From NCBI GenBank assembly GCA_017883585.1, contig JADGNG010000033.1, positions 1-32,161 on the forward strand: 32,161 nucleotides of DNA, read 5' to 3'. This DNA comes from Candidatus Bathyarchaeota archaeon (lineage in GTDB: Archaea > Thermoproteota > Bathyarchaeia > TCS64). The notes beneath the pieces are model-generated. The model saw only the letters and a program-made list of their open reading frames with translations, made no database searches and had not been told where the DNA came from. A program made the position numbers and the translations under genes. Positions within the stretch are counted from its first letter, which is position 1. Each line of letters opens with the position of its first letter. Below, in pieces: positions 17,942 through 26,843 of the stretch.

Positions 17942-18714
17942 TCTCTCTTTACAGGACTGGATGTCTCCCAGAGGTAAGTAAAATAGCCCCGGGATATCAT
18001 ATTGAGCCCGACGTGGTCGGACCAGATCGCCAAGTTCTCCTCCCGTTCGATCCCCTGGTTTAGGAATAGAAGTGTCTCATGCCCATCGGCCACGATTCCT
18101 CCCCCGAACATGTCATCACGTGTCCTGACCTCGGTTAAGTGTACGAGCATGTCGGGGAGGGATTTTTCTGCCTCCTTTGTAATTAGAAGTTGGACCTGTA
18201 GCTTGCGGTCCATCTGTGCCTGGAACATCGGGATCACCTTCATGACCAAAGGTATCGGAAGCACTGGGAGAGCCACCATAAGCTCCTTCTTCGCACCAGT
18301 AATCGTCTCACTGATTCTCGAGATGATGTTATCTTCTCCCCGTATTATCCAGATCTCGGGTTTCTCCTTGATCTCCCTGTGCTCATAAACCGCTTGGAGC
18401 TCCGACACAACCATCTCCCGGTTCTTCTCAAACCTGTCCTCTTGCCTTGTCTTCTCCGATCTTAATGATTCGACCGGTGATCTTGGGTAGTACATCCTAG
18501 GACGCCCTCCCCTCACATCGACCCAGCCCTTCTTTTCGAGCGTGTCGAGAACCGTATAGACTTTGGAGTAGGGAATGGTGGTCGAAGAACTTACCTCGTT
18601 GGCTGTAAGCTCGCCGGATTTCACTAGGGAGAGGTACGCCATGGTTTCGTATTCGGTTAGACCGATGTCCCTCAGCGCTCTCTCCGCCTTCACGCTAACT
18701 GGTGTTCTCGACAT
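17938..18714 (-). CDS. TrmB-like transcriptional regulator
   Basis: N-terminal wHTH ALRDIGLTEYETMAYLSLVKSGELTANEVSSSTTIPYSKVYTVLDTLEKKGWVDV, C-terminal effector-like domain. Confidence 0.9.
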   Translation of the reverse strand: MSRTPVSVKAERALRDIGLTEYETMAYLSLVKSGELTANEVSSSTTIPYSKVYTVLDTLEKKGWVDVRGGRPRMYYPRSPVESLRSEKTRQEDRFEKNREMVVSELQAVYEHREIKEKPEIWIIRGEDNIISRISETITGAKKELMVALPVLPIPLVMKVIPMFQAQMDRKLQVQLLITKEAEKSLPDMLVHLTEVRTRDDMFGGGIVADGHETLLFLNQGIEREENLAIWSDHVGLNMISRGYFTYLWETSSPVKRD

Positions 18715-18757
18715 GCCGATCGAAGACAGGGAATCGTAGGTTTATTTACCTCTATCG

Positions 18758-18771
18758 GTGGGAATAACCAC
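18758..18771. promoter_or_regulatory. Inverted repeat GTGG-gaataa-CCAC, candidate operator
   Basis: Between divergent trmB-like and tes-like genes; matches core of the 18816-18829 repeat. Confidence 0.4.
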
Positions 18772-18815
18772 TACTTAGAAGGTGAATAATACGAATACGT
18801 TCTTAAACGAAGTGT

Positions 18816-18829
18816 GTGGTTTTCACCAC
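18816..18829. promoter_or_regulatory. Inverted repeat GTGGT-tttc-ACCAC, candidate operator
   Basis: Perfect 5-bp arms, 26 nt upstream of ATG 18855. Confidence 0.45.
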
Positions 18830-18854
18830 TAACAAGGTCAAGTGGGCATAATTA

Positions 18855-20372
18855 ATGAATAAGATAAAAGACACCGAGAGTCTCTGCCCTGAGTGTATGA
18901 AGGTCCTACCCGCCGAGATCTACGAAGAGGGTGGGAAGGTCTACATTCGGAAGACGTGTCCCGAGCATGGGGAGTGGTCCGATCTCTACTGGGGGGACTA
19001 TAAACAGTACATCAGGGCAGCGGCGTTTGCGGCTGATGGGAAGAAGTTGGATAATCCCCGGACGAAGACTGAGAAGGGTTGCCCCTATGACTGCGGTATC
19101 TGCCCGGAGCACAAGTCACACACTGTGCTGGCGATAATCGACATCACAAACAGGTGCAACCTTCGCTGCCCGATATGCTTCGCCCACGCTGGGGCGGCAG
19201 GTTATCTCTACGAGCCAACGAAGGAGGAGATACGAGGTATCATGGAGAACCTAAGGGCGAACAGGCCGATCTCACCACCGGCACTGCAGTTCAGTGGGGG
19301 TGAGCCAACTGTTCGTGAGGACCTCCCCGAGTTGATTAAGATGGCGAAGGACCTGGGCTTCCACCACATTGAGATCAATTCGAACGGCATCAGGATGGCT
19401 GAGAGCGTTGAGTACTGTAAGACCCTGAAGGATGCGGGGGCTAGCACGGTCTATCTTCAGTTCGACGGTGTCACGCCTGAGCCCTATAAGGTGGCGAGGG
19501 GCTTCGACTTGCTCACGATCAAGAAGCGGGCTCTTAGGAACCTCAAAAATGCGGGTTTCCACAGCGTCGTCCTCGTCCCGGTGCTGGTTGGCGGTGTCAA
19601 TACAGATCAGGTTGGGGACATCATAAGGTTCGCTATAGAGAACCGCGACGTTGTCCGGTGCGTGAACTTCCAACCCGTCGCGATAACGGGGCGAATCAAC
19701 AAGAAGGAGAGAGAACAGATGCGCGTAACCATCCCCGACTTGATGAGACTCGCCAGCGAACAGACGGATGGCCTGATTAAAGAAAGCGACTGGTTCCCGA
19801 TTCCAACGGCAGTACCGTTTACTAGGTTTGTGGGTCACATCAAGGAGAGGGAGTACATCGATTTCAGCACGCACCCTCACTGTGGTATGGCCACCTACCT
19901 CGTCATGGAGGGAAATAAGGTTGAGCCGATTACACACTACCTCAACGTCGAGGGACTCATAAAATCCGTTGGTGATTCCAATGAGAAATACGAATCGGGG
20001 AGTAAGGCGAGAGCTACAGCCTCGGCGGTTAGCGGGGTAATGAAGAACGTGAAGCTGAGCACCTTCAGCAAGTACCTGTTACCTGTATTCACGGAAGGGA
20101 GTTATGAGAGTCTCAGCAAGCTCCACCATAGCATGCTGATGATCGGCACAATGCACTTCATGGACCCATACAACTTCGACCTCGAGAGGGTTCAGAGATG
20201 CGCAGTCCACTACGCCACCCCGGATGGGAAGATTGTCCCGTTCTGTACGATGAATGCCCTACACAGGGCCGCGACGGAGAAAAAGTTCGCGAAGCCAATA
20301 GACCCGAAGGTTAACACCCCACTTTATGACGTAGCGGCGTTGACGAAGAAGATAGAGGAAGAGAGCGTTTAA
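18855..20372 (+). CDS. tes: Radical SAM protein of the tetraether lipid synthase (Tes, MJ0619-like) type
   Basis: N-terminal CPECMKVLPAEIYEEGGKVYIRKTCPEHG, CPYDCGICPEHKSHT, radical SAM CNLRCPIC, FSGGEPTVREDL. Confidence 0.82.
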   Translation: MNKIKDTESLCPECMKVLPAEIYEEGGKVYIRKTCPEHGEWSDLYWGDYKQYIRAAAFAADGKKLDNPRTKTEKGCPYDCGICPEHKSHTVLAIIDITNRCNLRCPICFAHAGAAGYLYEPTKEEIRGIMENLRANRPISPPALQFSGGEPTVREDLPELIKMAKDLGFHHIEINSNGIRMAESVEYCKTLKDAGASTVYLQFDGVTPEPYKVARGFDLLTIKKRALRNLKNAGFHSVVLVPVLVGGVNTDQVGDIIRFAIENRDVVRCVNFQPVAITGRINKKEREQMRVTIPDLMRLASEQTDGLIKESDWFPIPTAVPFTRFVGHIKEREYIDFSTHPHCGMATYLVMEGNKVEPITHYLNVEGLIKSVGDSNEKYESGSKARATASAVSGVMKNVKLSTFSKYLLPVFTEGSYESLSKLHHSMLMIGTMHFMDPYNFDLERVQRCAVHYATPDGKIVPFCTMNALHRAATEKKFAKPIDPKVNTPLYDVAALTKKIEEESV

Positions 20373-20376
20373 CTCT

Positions 20377-22065
20377 CTATACCTTTAGTATCGCGCCATT
20401 GTCGGCTGAGGTGACAAGTGAAGCGTATCTCACTAGGTAGCCCTTCGTCACCTTTGGTTTGGGCGGGGTCCACTTCGCCTTCCGTTTGGCTAGCTCCATC
20501 TCGGAGACGCCTAGCTCGAGTTTCCTGTTGGGGATGTCGATGGTTATCTTGTCCCCGTCCTCGATGAGGGCGATGGGTCCTCCGGCTGCTGCCTCTGGTG
20601 AGACGTGGCCTATGCAGGGTCCGCGTGAAGCGCCTGAAAATCTCCCGTCGGTGATAAGTGCGACCTCCTCGCTGAGGCCCATACCGACGATGGCACTCGT
20701 GCCGACCAGCATCTCCCTCATACCGGGGCCACCCTTGGGACCTTCATAACGGATGATGAGGATGTCTCCGGGTTTGATCTCTCCTCCGTAGATGGCCTTG
20801 ACTGCGGGTTCCTCCTGCTCGAAGACCCTTGCTGTACCCTTGAATGTCCACATCTTGGGGCTGATGGCGGCCATTTTGGCGACTGCGCCGTTTGGGGCAA
20901 GGTTACCCATGAGGATGGCTATTCCTCCCTCTTTGTGGATGGGGTTCTCGACGGGGCGTATGACATCCTCGTCGTAGATCTTGACGCCCTTGAGATTCTC
21001 ATTGAGCTTATCACCTGTGGCGGTCATGACGTTGAGGTCGAGGTTCTTCTTGACCCGGGTCATTACGGCGGGTATGCCACCTGCCCTGTGGAGGTCCTTG
21101 ATCTTGTGTGGTCCGGCTGGGGACATGTTGCAGATGTGAGGTGTCTTCTTGCTAATCTCGTCGAATAATGTGAGGGGTAGATCATAGCCTAGCTCGTTGG
21201 CGATGGCCTTTAGGTGGAGTACTGTGTTCGTCGATCCTCCTAGAGCCATATCGACGGTGATGGCGTTCCTGAGGGCAGCCTCTGTCATGATCTTACTTGG
21301 GGTTATCCCCTTCTCAAGGAGGGTCATGACGCGGCTGCCAGCCTCCGCTGCTAGTCTCGTGCGCTCCATGCCGGTGCTCTCGGCGGTTGCCATGTGGGGT
21401 AGGGTCATGCCTATGGCCTCGGTGAGGCACTGCATGGTCATAGCGGTGAACATTCCTCCGCATGCCCCTGGGCTCTGACAGCATGTGTTTTCAAGGTAGA
21501 CTGCCTCCTCTTGGCTCATCTTGCCCGCCTTGACGAGTGCGGTTGCCTCGAACATCTCCTGGACGGTTATGGTCTTGCCCTTATACTTGCCCCAGGTTGG
21601 ACATCCGGGCTCCATCGGGCCTCCAAGCACGAAGATGGTGGGGATGTCGATCCTCGCAGCGGCCATTAGCATTCCTGGGTCGATCTTGTCGCAGCTGGTC
21701 ATGCAAACCATTGCGTCGAAGCCGTGTGACTCGACCATTATCTCAACGCTATCGGCGACTATCTCTCTGCTTGGGAGACTCATCTTCATGCCGTCGTGAC
21801 CCATTACTATGCCGTCGCAGACGGCGATAGTGTTGAACTCGATTGGGACTCCTCCGGCCTGACTTACGCCGTGTTTGACATATTTTGCGAGCTGGTTAAG
21901 GTGGATGTGGCCAGGGTTGATCTCATTCCAGGAGTTGGCTATGGCGACGAGTGGTTTGCCTAGATCGACGTCGGTTAGTCCAGTGCCTTTAAGTAGGGTT
22001 CTTTGGCTTAAGCGATCGTCTCCGTCGTATACTTTTCTGCTCCTGTGTCTCGTGTCCTGTGGCAT
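20377..22065 (-). CDS. ilvD: Dihydroxy-acid dehydratase
   Basis: [69 protein letters not shown]. Confidence 0.97.
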   Translation of the reverse strand: MPQDTRHRSRKVYDGDDRLSQRTLLKGTGLTDVDLGKPLVAIANSWNEINPGHIHLNQLAKYVKHGVSQAGGVPIEFNTIAVCDGIVMGHDGMKMSLPSREIVADSVEIMVESHGFDAMVCMTSCDKIDPGMLMAAARIDIPTIFVLGGPMEPGCPTWGKYKGKTITVQEMFEATALVKAGKMSQEEAVYLENTCCQSPGACGGMFTAMTMQCLTEAIGMTLPHMATAESTGMERTRLAAEAGSRVMTLLEKGITPSKIMTEAALRNAITVDMALGGSTNTVLHLKAIANELGYDLPLTLFDEISKKTPHICNMSPAGPHKIKDLHRAGGIPAVMTRVKKNLDLNVMTATGDKLNENLKGVKIYDEDVIRPVENPIHKEGGIAILMGNLAPNGAVAKMAAISPKMWTFKGTARVFEQEEPAVKAIYGGEIKPGDILIIRYEGPKGGPGMREMLVGTSAIVGMGLSEEVALITDGRFSGASRGPCIGHVSPEAAAGGPIALIEDGDKITIDIPNRKLELGVSEMELAKRKAKWTPPKPKVTKGYLVRYASLVTSADNGAILKV

Positions 22066-22350
22066 GGGGTGTTAGGGTTTGTTTGGCGGATATATAGATT
22101 GGGAGATGTTTCTCCGCTTGGGTTTAGGATAGGGGAGTTGAGGGGGTGCCTTCATCGCCGTCGGGATCTTGAATATTAGGGCCGTTTCTTCCGACCGGTG
22201 CCATTTTTCTTGATGTCTACCAACGGCAAATATCGAGTATTCCTCGTCGAACGCCGGGTATAGTGATACTGGGGGCATGAATCGTGTCCATAATGTTGAG
22301 ACTTCATTCTTTTAAGGCGTAAAACATTGGGGTGGATCTCGATCCTCATC

Positions 22351-22369
22351 GAGGCTATTTCCGAGCCTC
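22351..22369. repeat. Short hairpin GAGGCT-atttccg-AGCCTC followed by TTTT-type tract
   Basis: 6-bp perfect arms in ilvD/methyltransferase intergenic region. Confidence 0.4.
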
Positions 22370-22380
22370 TTTTGCCGAAA

Positions 22381-22457
22381 TCGGATAGTGTTCATATCCA
22401 TAAATTGGGGTTAGGGTGATTCACGCTTCATTGTCGGATAGTTTTTGTGTCCAACCA
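22381..22457. repeat. Imperfect direct repeat TCGGATAGTnTTnnTnTCCA, two copies
   Basis: TCGGATAGTGTTCATATCCA at 22381 and TCGGATAGTTTTTGTGTCCA at 22434. Confidence 0.5.
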
Positions 22458-22504
22458 GATTTCCGTGTGGAGAAAGGCGGATAAGGTCGCTGTTCTCCCT
22501 TTAA

Positions 22505-23047
22505 GTGATGAAGCCCCTCGATAAGCGGGAAGTTCGGGAGAACTACGATGACTTGGGTGGGGGGCTCTACGACCTCAGGTACAAGGAAGAGCAGTCGAGG
22601 AAATACGATGCAGCCTTGCAGCTAACACGCTCGAGGGGGGACGATCTGCTCCTCGATGATGGTTGCGGAACGGGGATGCTCCTCGATAAGATATGCTCCT
22701 CCTGTGTTGGGCTCGACCTCTCTGTTAACCTCCTCGCACTCGCGAAAGAGAGACTTAAGCTCAACCACTTTCTTGTGCAGGGTGATTCTGAACATCTCCC
22801 ATTTCGAGCAGAGGTTTTTCACGGAGTCTACGCGGTCACTCTCATACAGAATCTTCCCGATAAGGAGCTAGCCGTATCGGAGATGAAGCGGGTGTTGAGG
22901 ACTCAAGCCACCCTATTCGTGACAGCTCTGAAGGCAGCGTTCAACAGGGAGTATCTATCAGGGCTATTGGATGGAAAGGGATTCAACGGATTCGAAGTCA
23001 TCGGGGACGAGGGAACGAACGACTGGATAGCGTGCGCTAAGGTGTAG
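22505..23047 (+). CDS. Class I SAM-dependent methyltransferase
   Basis: LLLDDGCGTGMLLDKI motif I, VGLDLSVNLLALAKERL, GDSEHLPFRAEVFHGVYAVTLIQNLPD. Confidence 0.88.
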   Translation: MMKPLDKREVRENYDDLGGGLYDLRYKEEQSRKYDAALQLTRSRGDDLLLDDGCGTGMLLDKICSSCVGLDLSVNLLALAKERLKLNHFLVQGDSEHLPFRAEVFHGVYAVTLIQNLPDKELAVSEMKRVLRTQATLFVTALKAAFNREYLSGLLDGKGFNGFEVIGDEGTNDWIACAKV

Positions 23048-23098
23048 GCGGAAGCTCAACAAGCCTGGAAAACCCATACGTTTTGGTTTGTTCAGAAG

Positions 23099-23142
23099 GT
23101 TTTTATAATCTCCCCCTTGGTCTATTTATGAATCTCCAAGGG
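23099..23142 (+). promoter_or_regulatory. Promoter region of Lsm gene: TATA-like TTTTTATAAT plus downstream inverted repeat
   Basis: TATA-like element near 23100-23109; CCCTTGG 23114-23120 / CCAAGGG 23136-23142. Confidence 0.5.
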
Positions 23143-23152
23143 TGTAGAACGA

Positions 23153-23449
23153 ATGGAGCCGAGCAAGAAGCCGCTTAACGTACTCATTAAGAGCGTCGGG
23201 AGCAACGTCACAATCAACCTCAAGGGTCACGGTGAGTACTGGGGGAAGATGACCCGCGTCGACGGATACATGAACATCATGCTCAAGGGTGCCAAGGAGT
23301 ATGATCAGAACGGTCTCGTCGCCAACTACGGAGACGTCTTCGTGCGCGGAAACAACATCGTTTACATCTGCATAGACCCCACCAACCCGCCGAACCCGAA
23401 GGGTAAGGTCGTGAAGGGTGAGGACGACGACTCACCGTTAGAGACCTAA
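23153..23449 (+). CDS. Sm-like (Lsm) RNA-binding protein
   Basis: PLNVLIKSVGSNVTINLKGHGEYWGKMTRVDGYMNIMLKGAKE ... GDVFVRGNNIVYI, Sm1/Sm2 motifs. Confidence 0.93.
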   Translation: MEPSKKPLNVLIKSVGSNVTINLKGHGEYWGKMTRVDGYMNIMLKGAKEYDQNGLVANYGDVFVRGNNIVYICIDPTNPPNPKGKVVKGEDDDSPLET

Positions 23450-23485
23450 AGCTTAATTTCTAGTCATCAACGGCATACTTTTAAT

Positions 23486-23512
23486 CCATTTACCCTAACC
23501 CATTTACCCTAA
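23486..23512. repeat. Tandem direct repeat CCATTTACCCTAA x2, 14-bp period
   Basis: Copies at 23486-23498 and 23500-23512. Confidence 0.8.
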
Positions 23513-23549
23513 AATATATGGTTAAAACAGCGATCAGAATCGAACGGCG

Positions 23550-24122
23550 CTAGAACTCCTGTTTGAGCTCATGCTTTAGTCGGTTGACGAATTCGCCTAA
23601 ATATGCCGTCCGGTCCTGCGCCATGCGCTTCGCCTCAGCCGTGAACATAAGCCCCTCGAGCTTTAGCAGCTTCTCATGGAAGTGCGCGATGAAGTCCTCG
23701 ATGGGTCTCGCATGCTCACCGCTGTAGACAGCCGTCCTATAGACGCCGAGAGCCCCGAGTGCGTCGAGCTTGTCGGCGTCCGAGAGAATTTTCCCCTCAA
23801 GACTCACCGGGGGCTTCTTCCCGGAGAAACTGTGGGTCGAAATGGCGTTGGCGATCTTCTCGATCTCGTCGAGTGTATAGCCGTACCTTTTGAGTATGGA
23901 TTTGGCCTTCTCCGCCCCGGCCTCAGCGTGGTTCTGCTCATCTCTCGCAATGTCGTGGAGAAGCGCTGCGGGTAGGAGTATCCTCATGTCGGCGCCTTCT
24001 ATCTCGCCGATGTGCTGGCATGTGATGTATACTCTGTCCACGTGCTCATAGCCGTGTGTGCCGAAGGGTGGGGTCGAACGTTTGACTTCCCCCCTCATCC
24101 TCGCGAGGGCATCTTTAACCAC
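23550..24122 (-). CDS. HD domain phosphohydrolase
   Basis: HGYEHVDRVYITCQHIG ... LLPAALLHDIARDEQNHAEAGA ... ILSDADKLDALGALGVYR. Confidence 0.92.
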   Translation of the reverse strand: MVKDALARMRGEVKRSTPPFGTHGYEHVDRVYITCQHIGEIEGADMRILLPAALLHDIARDEQNHAEAGAEKAKSILKRYGYTLDEIEKIANAISTHSFSGKKPPVSLEGKILSDADKLDALGALGVYRTAVYSGEHARPIEDFIAHFHEKLLKLEGLMFTAEAKRMAQDRTAYLGEFVNRLKHELKQEF

Positions 24123-24481
24123 TATACGCTCACCTTGATTACGTTACTGTCCCTGCCGACGTTGACCTGAAGAATCCCCTTGTAGCTGGTCACGAAGCAG
24201 TCGGTGAGCTCGACCGTATCCCCGACAACGATGTCCCTGAACAGCTCAATCTTCTCGTTCCAGGCGGCGAACGAGATGGAGCTCTCCCTGTCTCCTATCT
24301 CTCCCTCAAGTATCGTGTGCTCGACGCCGGTGAAGGTCTTCACTTTACGCGCCTCGTTCTTCTTGGAGACCTTGACCTTGAAGTCAAGGTGCTCCATCCC
24401 TGGGCGGAGCTCGGATATCTTGGGGGCGGGGGTCATGTCGCTCGTCACCTTCGGTAGGCGTAATAAAAGAGTTGGGTTCAA
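24122..24481 (-). CDS. OB-fold nucleic-acid binding protein (RPA/SOSS-B/SSB-like); start may be internal
   Basis: ISELRPGMEHLDFKVKVSKKNEARKVKT ... GEIGDRESSISFAAWNEKIELFRDIVVGDTVELTDCFVTSYKGILQVNVGR. Confidence 0.85.
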   Translation of the reverse strand: MNPTLLLRLPKVTSDMTPAPKISELRPGMEHLDFKVKVSKKNEARKVKTFTGVEHTILEGEIGDRESSISFAAWNEKIELFRDIVVGDTVELTDCFVTSYKGILQVNVGRDSNVIKVSV

Positions 24482-24511
24482 CGCTTAAAGAGTGGATGAG
24501 CCCAGAGAGAG

Positions 24512-25927
24512 GTGATGAAGCCCCGGGTGAACCTCGTCTGCACCGAGTGCGGCTATGTATTCCCAAGCGACTCGGGCAAGAATAGGTGCGAGAAATGCGG
24601 GGGCATCCTCGAGTACGTCTGGGACGAGGAGTACCTCAAGACTGTAGAGTTCACGGGGGAGTTAAAGTTCTGGAGGTACAAGCCTGTTCTCCCACCGGTG
24701 AAGAAGCCGGTCAGCCTCGGCGAGGGGGGCACCCCGCTTCAGGAGGTTCAACGGCTGGCGGAGGCCCTTGGCTTAAAAAACGTCGCCCTTAAGGACGAGA
24801 CGCGGAACCCGACGAACAGCTTCAAGGACCGTTCCGCAGCGCTCATCATATCCGATGCCTCTGGGAAGGGCTTCGGCTCACTCGTCTGCGCCACGAATGG
24901 TAACCACGGGGCATCAATCGCGGCCTACTCAGCCAAGGCGAACATCGCCTGCCACCTAATCGTCCCGAAGGCACTGGACATAGGCAAGCTGGCCCAAATG
25001 ATGGTCTACAACGCCGAGATAGTCGAGTCGGGGGAGACGATCGAGGAGTCGATCTCTAGGGCGATCACTCTCGAGGGAGAGATGGGTTGGTACCAGGCAA
25101 CGACCGAACTCAATCCCTTGTCCATCGAGGGGCTGAAGACCATCGCATACGAGATTGTTGAACAAGGTGGTGAGCCGGATTGGCTGTTCGTCGCCATGGG
25201 CAGCGGTGTCACGATCAGCTCCCTGTGGAAGGGCTTCAAGGAGCTGGAGACCATGGGGAGAATACAAAAACTTCCAAGGCTCGTAGGTATTCAGGCTAGG
25301 GGTTGCTCACCCATAGTCTCTGCCTTCGACAGCGGCGACGACACCCCGAAACCGATGGAGCATGGCGAAACGGAGGCTACGGCAATCAGGGTCTCGCGAC
25401 CCATATTCGGTGAACTCGCGCTAAAGGCGCTGAGGGAGTCCAATGGATTCGCCGTCACGGTCAGCGACGAGGACATGCTCGCTGCGGGCCGGGAGATCGC
25501 TAGGTTAGAAGGCATATTTGCTGAGCCGGCGAGCGCCGCTACTGTTGCCAGTCTCAACAGCTTAGTCAAGACCGGGAAGATCGATCGGATCGACAGGATG
25601 ATATGCCTCATAACGAGCAGCGGCTTGAAGACGGATGACATCCTCCAGAGCCTCACTAAGCGGAAGAGGTCCCCAGGTTTGGGTTCCATGCTTACAACAA
25701 AGGAGAAGATCCTGCGCCACATCTCGGGCGGCGAAACCTACGGCTACGAGGTCTGGAAGGCCGTGGGGAAAGGGATGACCATCGGCGCCGTCTACCAGCA
25801 CATAGCAGACCTCGAGGAGAAGGGCCTCATCTCGTCCAGCCTACGCGGTAAGCGCAGATACTACGAGATAACGGATAGGGGCAAGCGGACCCTCTCAGCG
25901 TTGGACGATCTGCAGGTCCTCCTCTAG
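24512..25927 (+). CDS. thrC: Threonine synthase with C-terminal PadR-type winged-helix domain (about 25688-25927)
   Basis: CTECGY...CEKCGG zinc ribbon, NPTNSFKDRSAA PLP lysine, then EKILRHISGGETYGYEVWKAVGKGMTIGAVYQHIADLEEKGLISSSLRGKRRYYEITDRGKRTL in one ORF. Confidence 0.92.
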   Translation: MMKPRVNLVCTECGYVFPSDSGKNRCEKCGGILEYVWDEEYLKTVEFTGELKFWRYKPVLPPVKKPVSLGEGGTPLQEVQRLAEALGLKNVALKDETRNPTNSFKDRSAALIISDASGKGFGSLVCATNGNHGASIAAYSAKANIACHLIVPKALDIGKLAQMMVYNAEIVESGETIEESISRAITLEGEMGWYQATTELNPLSIEGLKTIAYEIVEQGGEPDWLFVAMGSGVTISSLWKGFKELETMGRIQKLPRLVGIQARGCSPIVSAFDSGDDTPKPMEHGETEATAIRVSRPIFGELALKALRESNGFAVTVSDEDMLAAGREIARLEGIFAEPASAATVASLNSLVKTGKIDRIDRMICLITSSGLKTDDILQSLTKRKRSPGLGSMLTTKEKILRHISGGETYGYEVWKAVGKGMTIGAVYQHIADLEEKGLISSSLRGKRRYYEITDRGKRTLSALDDLQVLL

Positions 25928-25971
25928 GCGAAGAACTATTATAGTTATAAGTATAATACTCGTAATCCAGT

Positions 25972-26715
25972 ATGAAACCTACAAACTTTTCACCAAGAAA
26001 TCTTGCCCTAATGGGGCTTTTTACAGCTTTAGTGTTTGTTGTAACCTCATCATTTTCAATATATGTGCCTGCTACTAGAGGTTTTTTTAATATCGGAGAT
26101 TCGATGGTTTTTCTTACAGCCTTACTCTTTGGTCCTTTAATAGGTGCTTTTGCTGGGGGCGTTGGATCAGCCTTAGCTGATCTTTGGCTTGGTTACCCTT
26201 ACTATGCACCTGCTACTTTTGTAATTAAAGGATTTGAGGGCTTTATAGTTGGTTGGCTTAGTAATAAGAAACCAACTTTATCTCCAATAAATTGGAAAAT
26301 CAGCACAATTACTCTGGGGGTTATTCTTGCTGGTTTATTGGGATATTTTGGCATCAATTATTACAGCGGTGAAACCGCGATTGCGTTAGGTAGTATTTCG
26401 TTTACATTAAACATACCTGCAATATTTTGGATATTACTTTCAGCACTTATTTTCATTTTCATTGCATGGTTGGGATGGAAAAACGAACCAGATACTGGTT
26501 GGACAATTATGTCAACTGTTATTGGGGGGCTTATTATGGTAACAGGCTATTATCTTTATCAGTTTTTCTTAATTGGTCCTCTCTTCCAAATACAAGTTGT
26601 AGCAATTGCAGAGTTACCAATTAATTTGGGGCAAATGATTGTTGGCATAGTAATTACTGTACCACTGTTTAAATCGGTTAAAAGATATCTACCTTTTTTA
26701 AATAATCCAAATTAA
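25972..26715 (+). CDS. ECF transporter S component-like membrane protein, AT-rich gene
   Basis: NLALMGLFTALVFVVTSSFSIYVPATRGFFNIGDSMVFLTALLFGPLIGAFAGGVGSALADLWLGYPYYAPATFVIKGFEGFIVG. Confidence 0.85.
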   Translation: MKPTNFSPRNLALMGLFTALVFVVTSSFSIYVPATRGFFNIGDSMVFLTALLFGPLIGAFAGGVGSALADLWLGYPYYAPATFVIKGFEGFIVGWLSNKKPTLSPINWKISTITLGVILAGLLGYFGINYYSGETAIALGSISFTLNIPAIFWILLSALIFIFIAWLGWKNEPDTGWTIMSTVIGGLIMVTGYYLYQFFLIGPLFQIQVVAIAELPINLGQMIVGIVITVPLFKSVKRYLPFLNNPN

Positions 26716-26843
26716 TGCGCGTCTGCATCGTAGACATTTTTAAAAAAAATAATTTAAGTCCAAAAATTCACTTCATTGTAGTTTTTCAATTCAAATTCAA
26801 CACTTTTTGTATCAGTAGTTTAAATTATCATAGGTGAAATGGT

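Noticed and set aside
19272-19937. 221-aa minus-strand ORF opposite the tes-like gene
   Set aside because: Antisense shadow of a conserved radical SAM gene; no domain signature.
22072-22278. 68-aa minus ORF upstream of ilvD
   Set aside because: No SD, no recognisable motif, low-complexity PP/KP composition; probably noncoding.
23491-23512. CCCTAA repeats resembling telomere sequence
   Set aside because: Only two copies inside a 14-bp tandem duplication on an archaeal chromosome.
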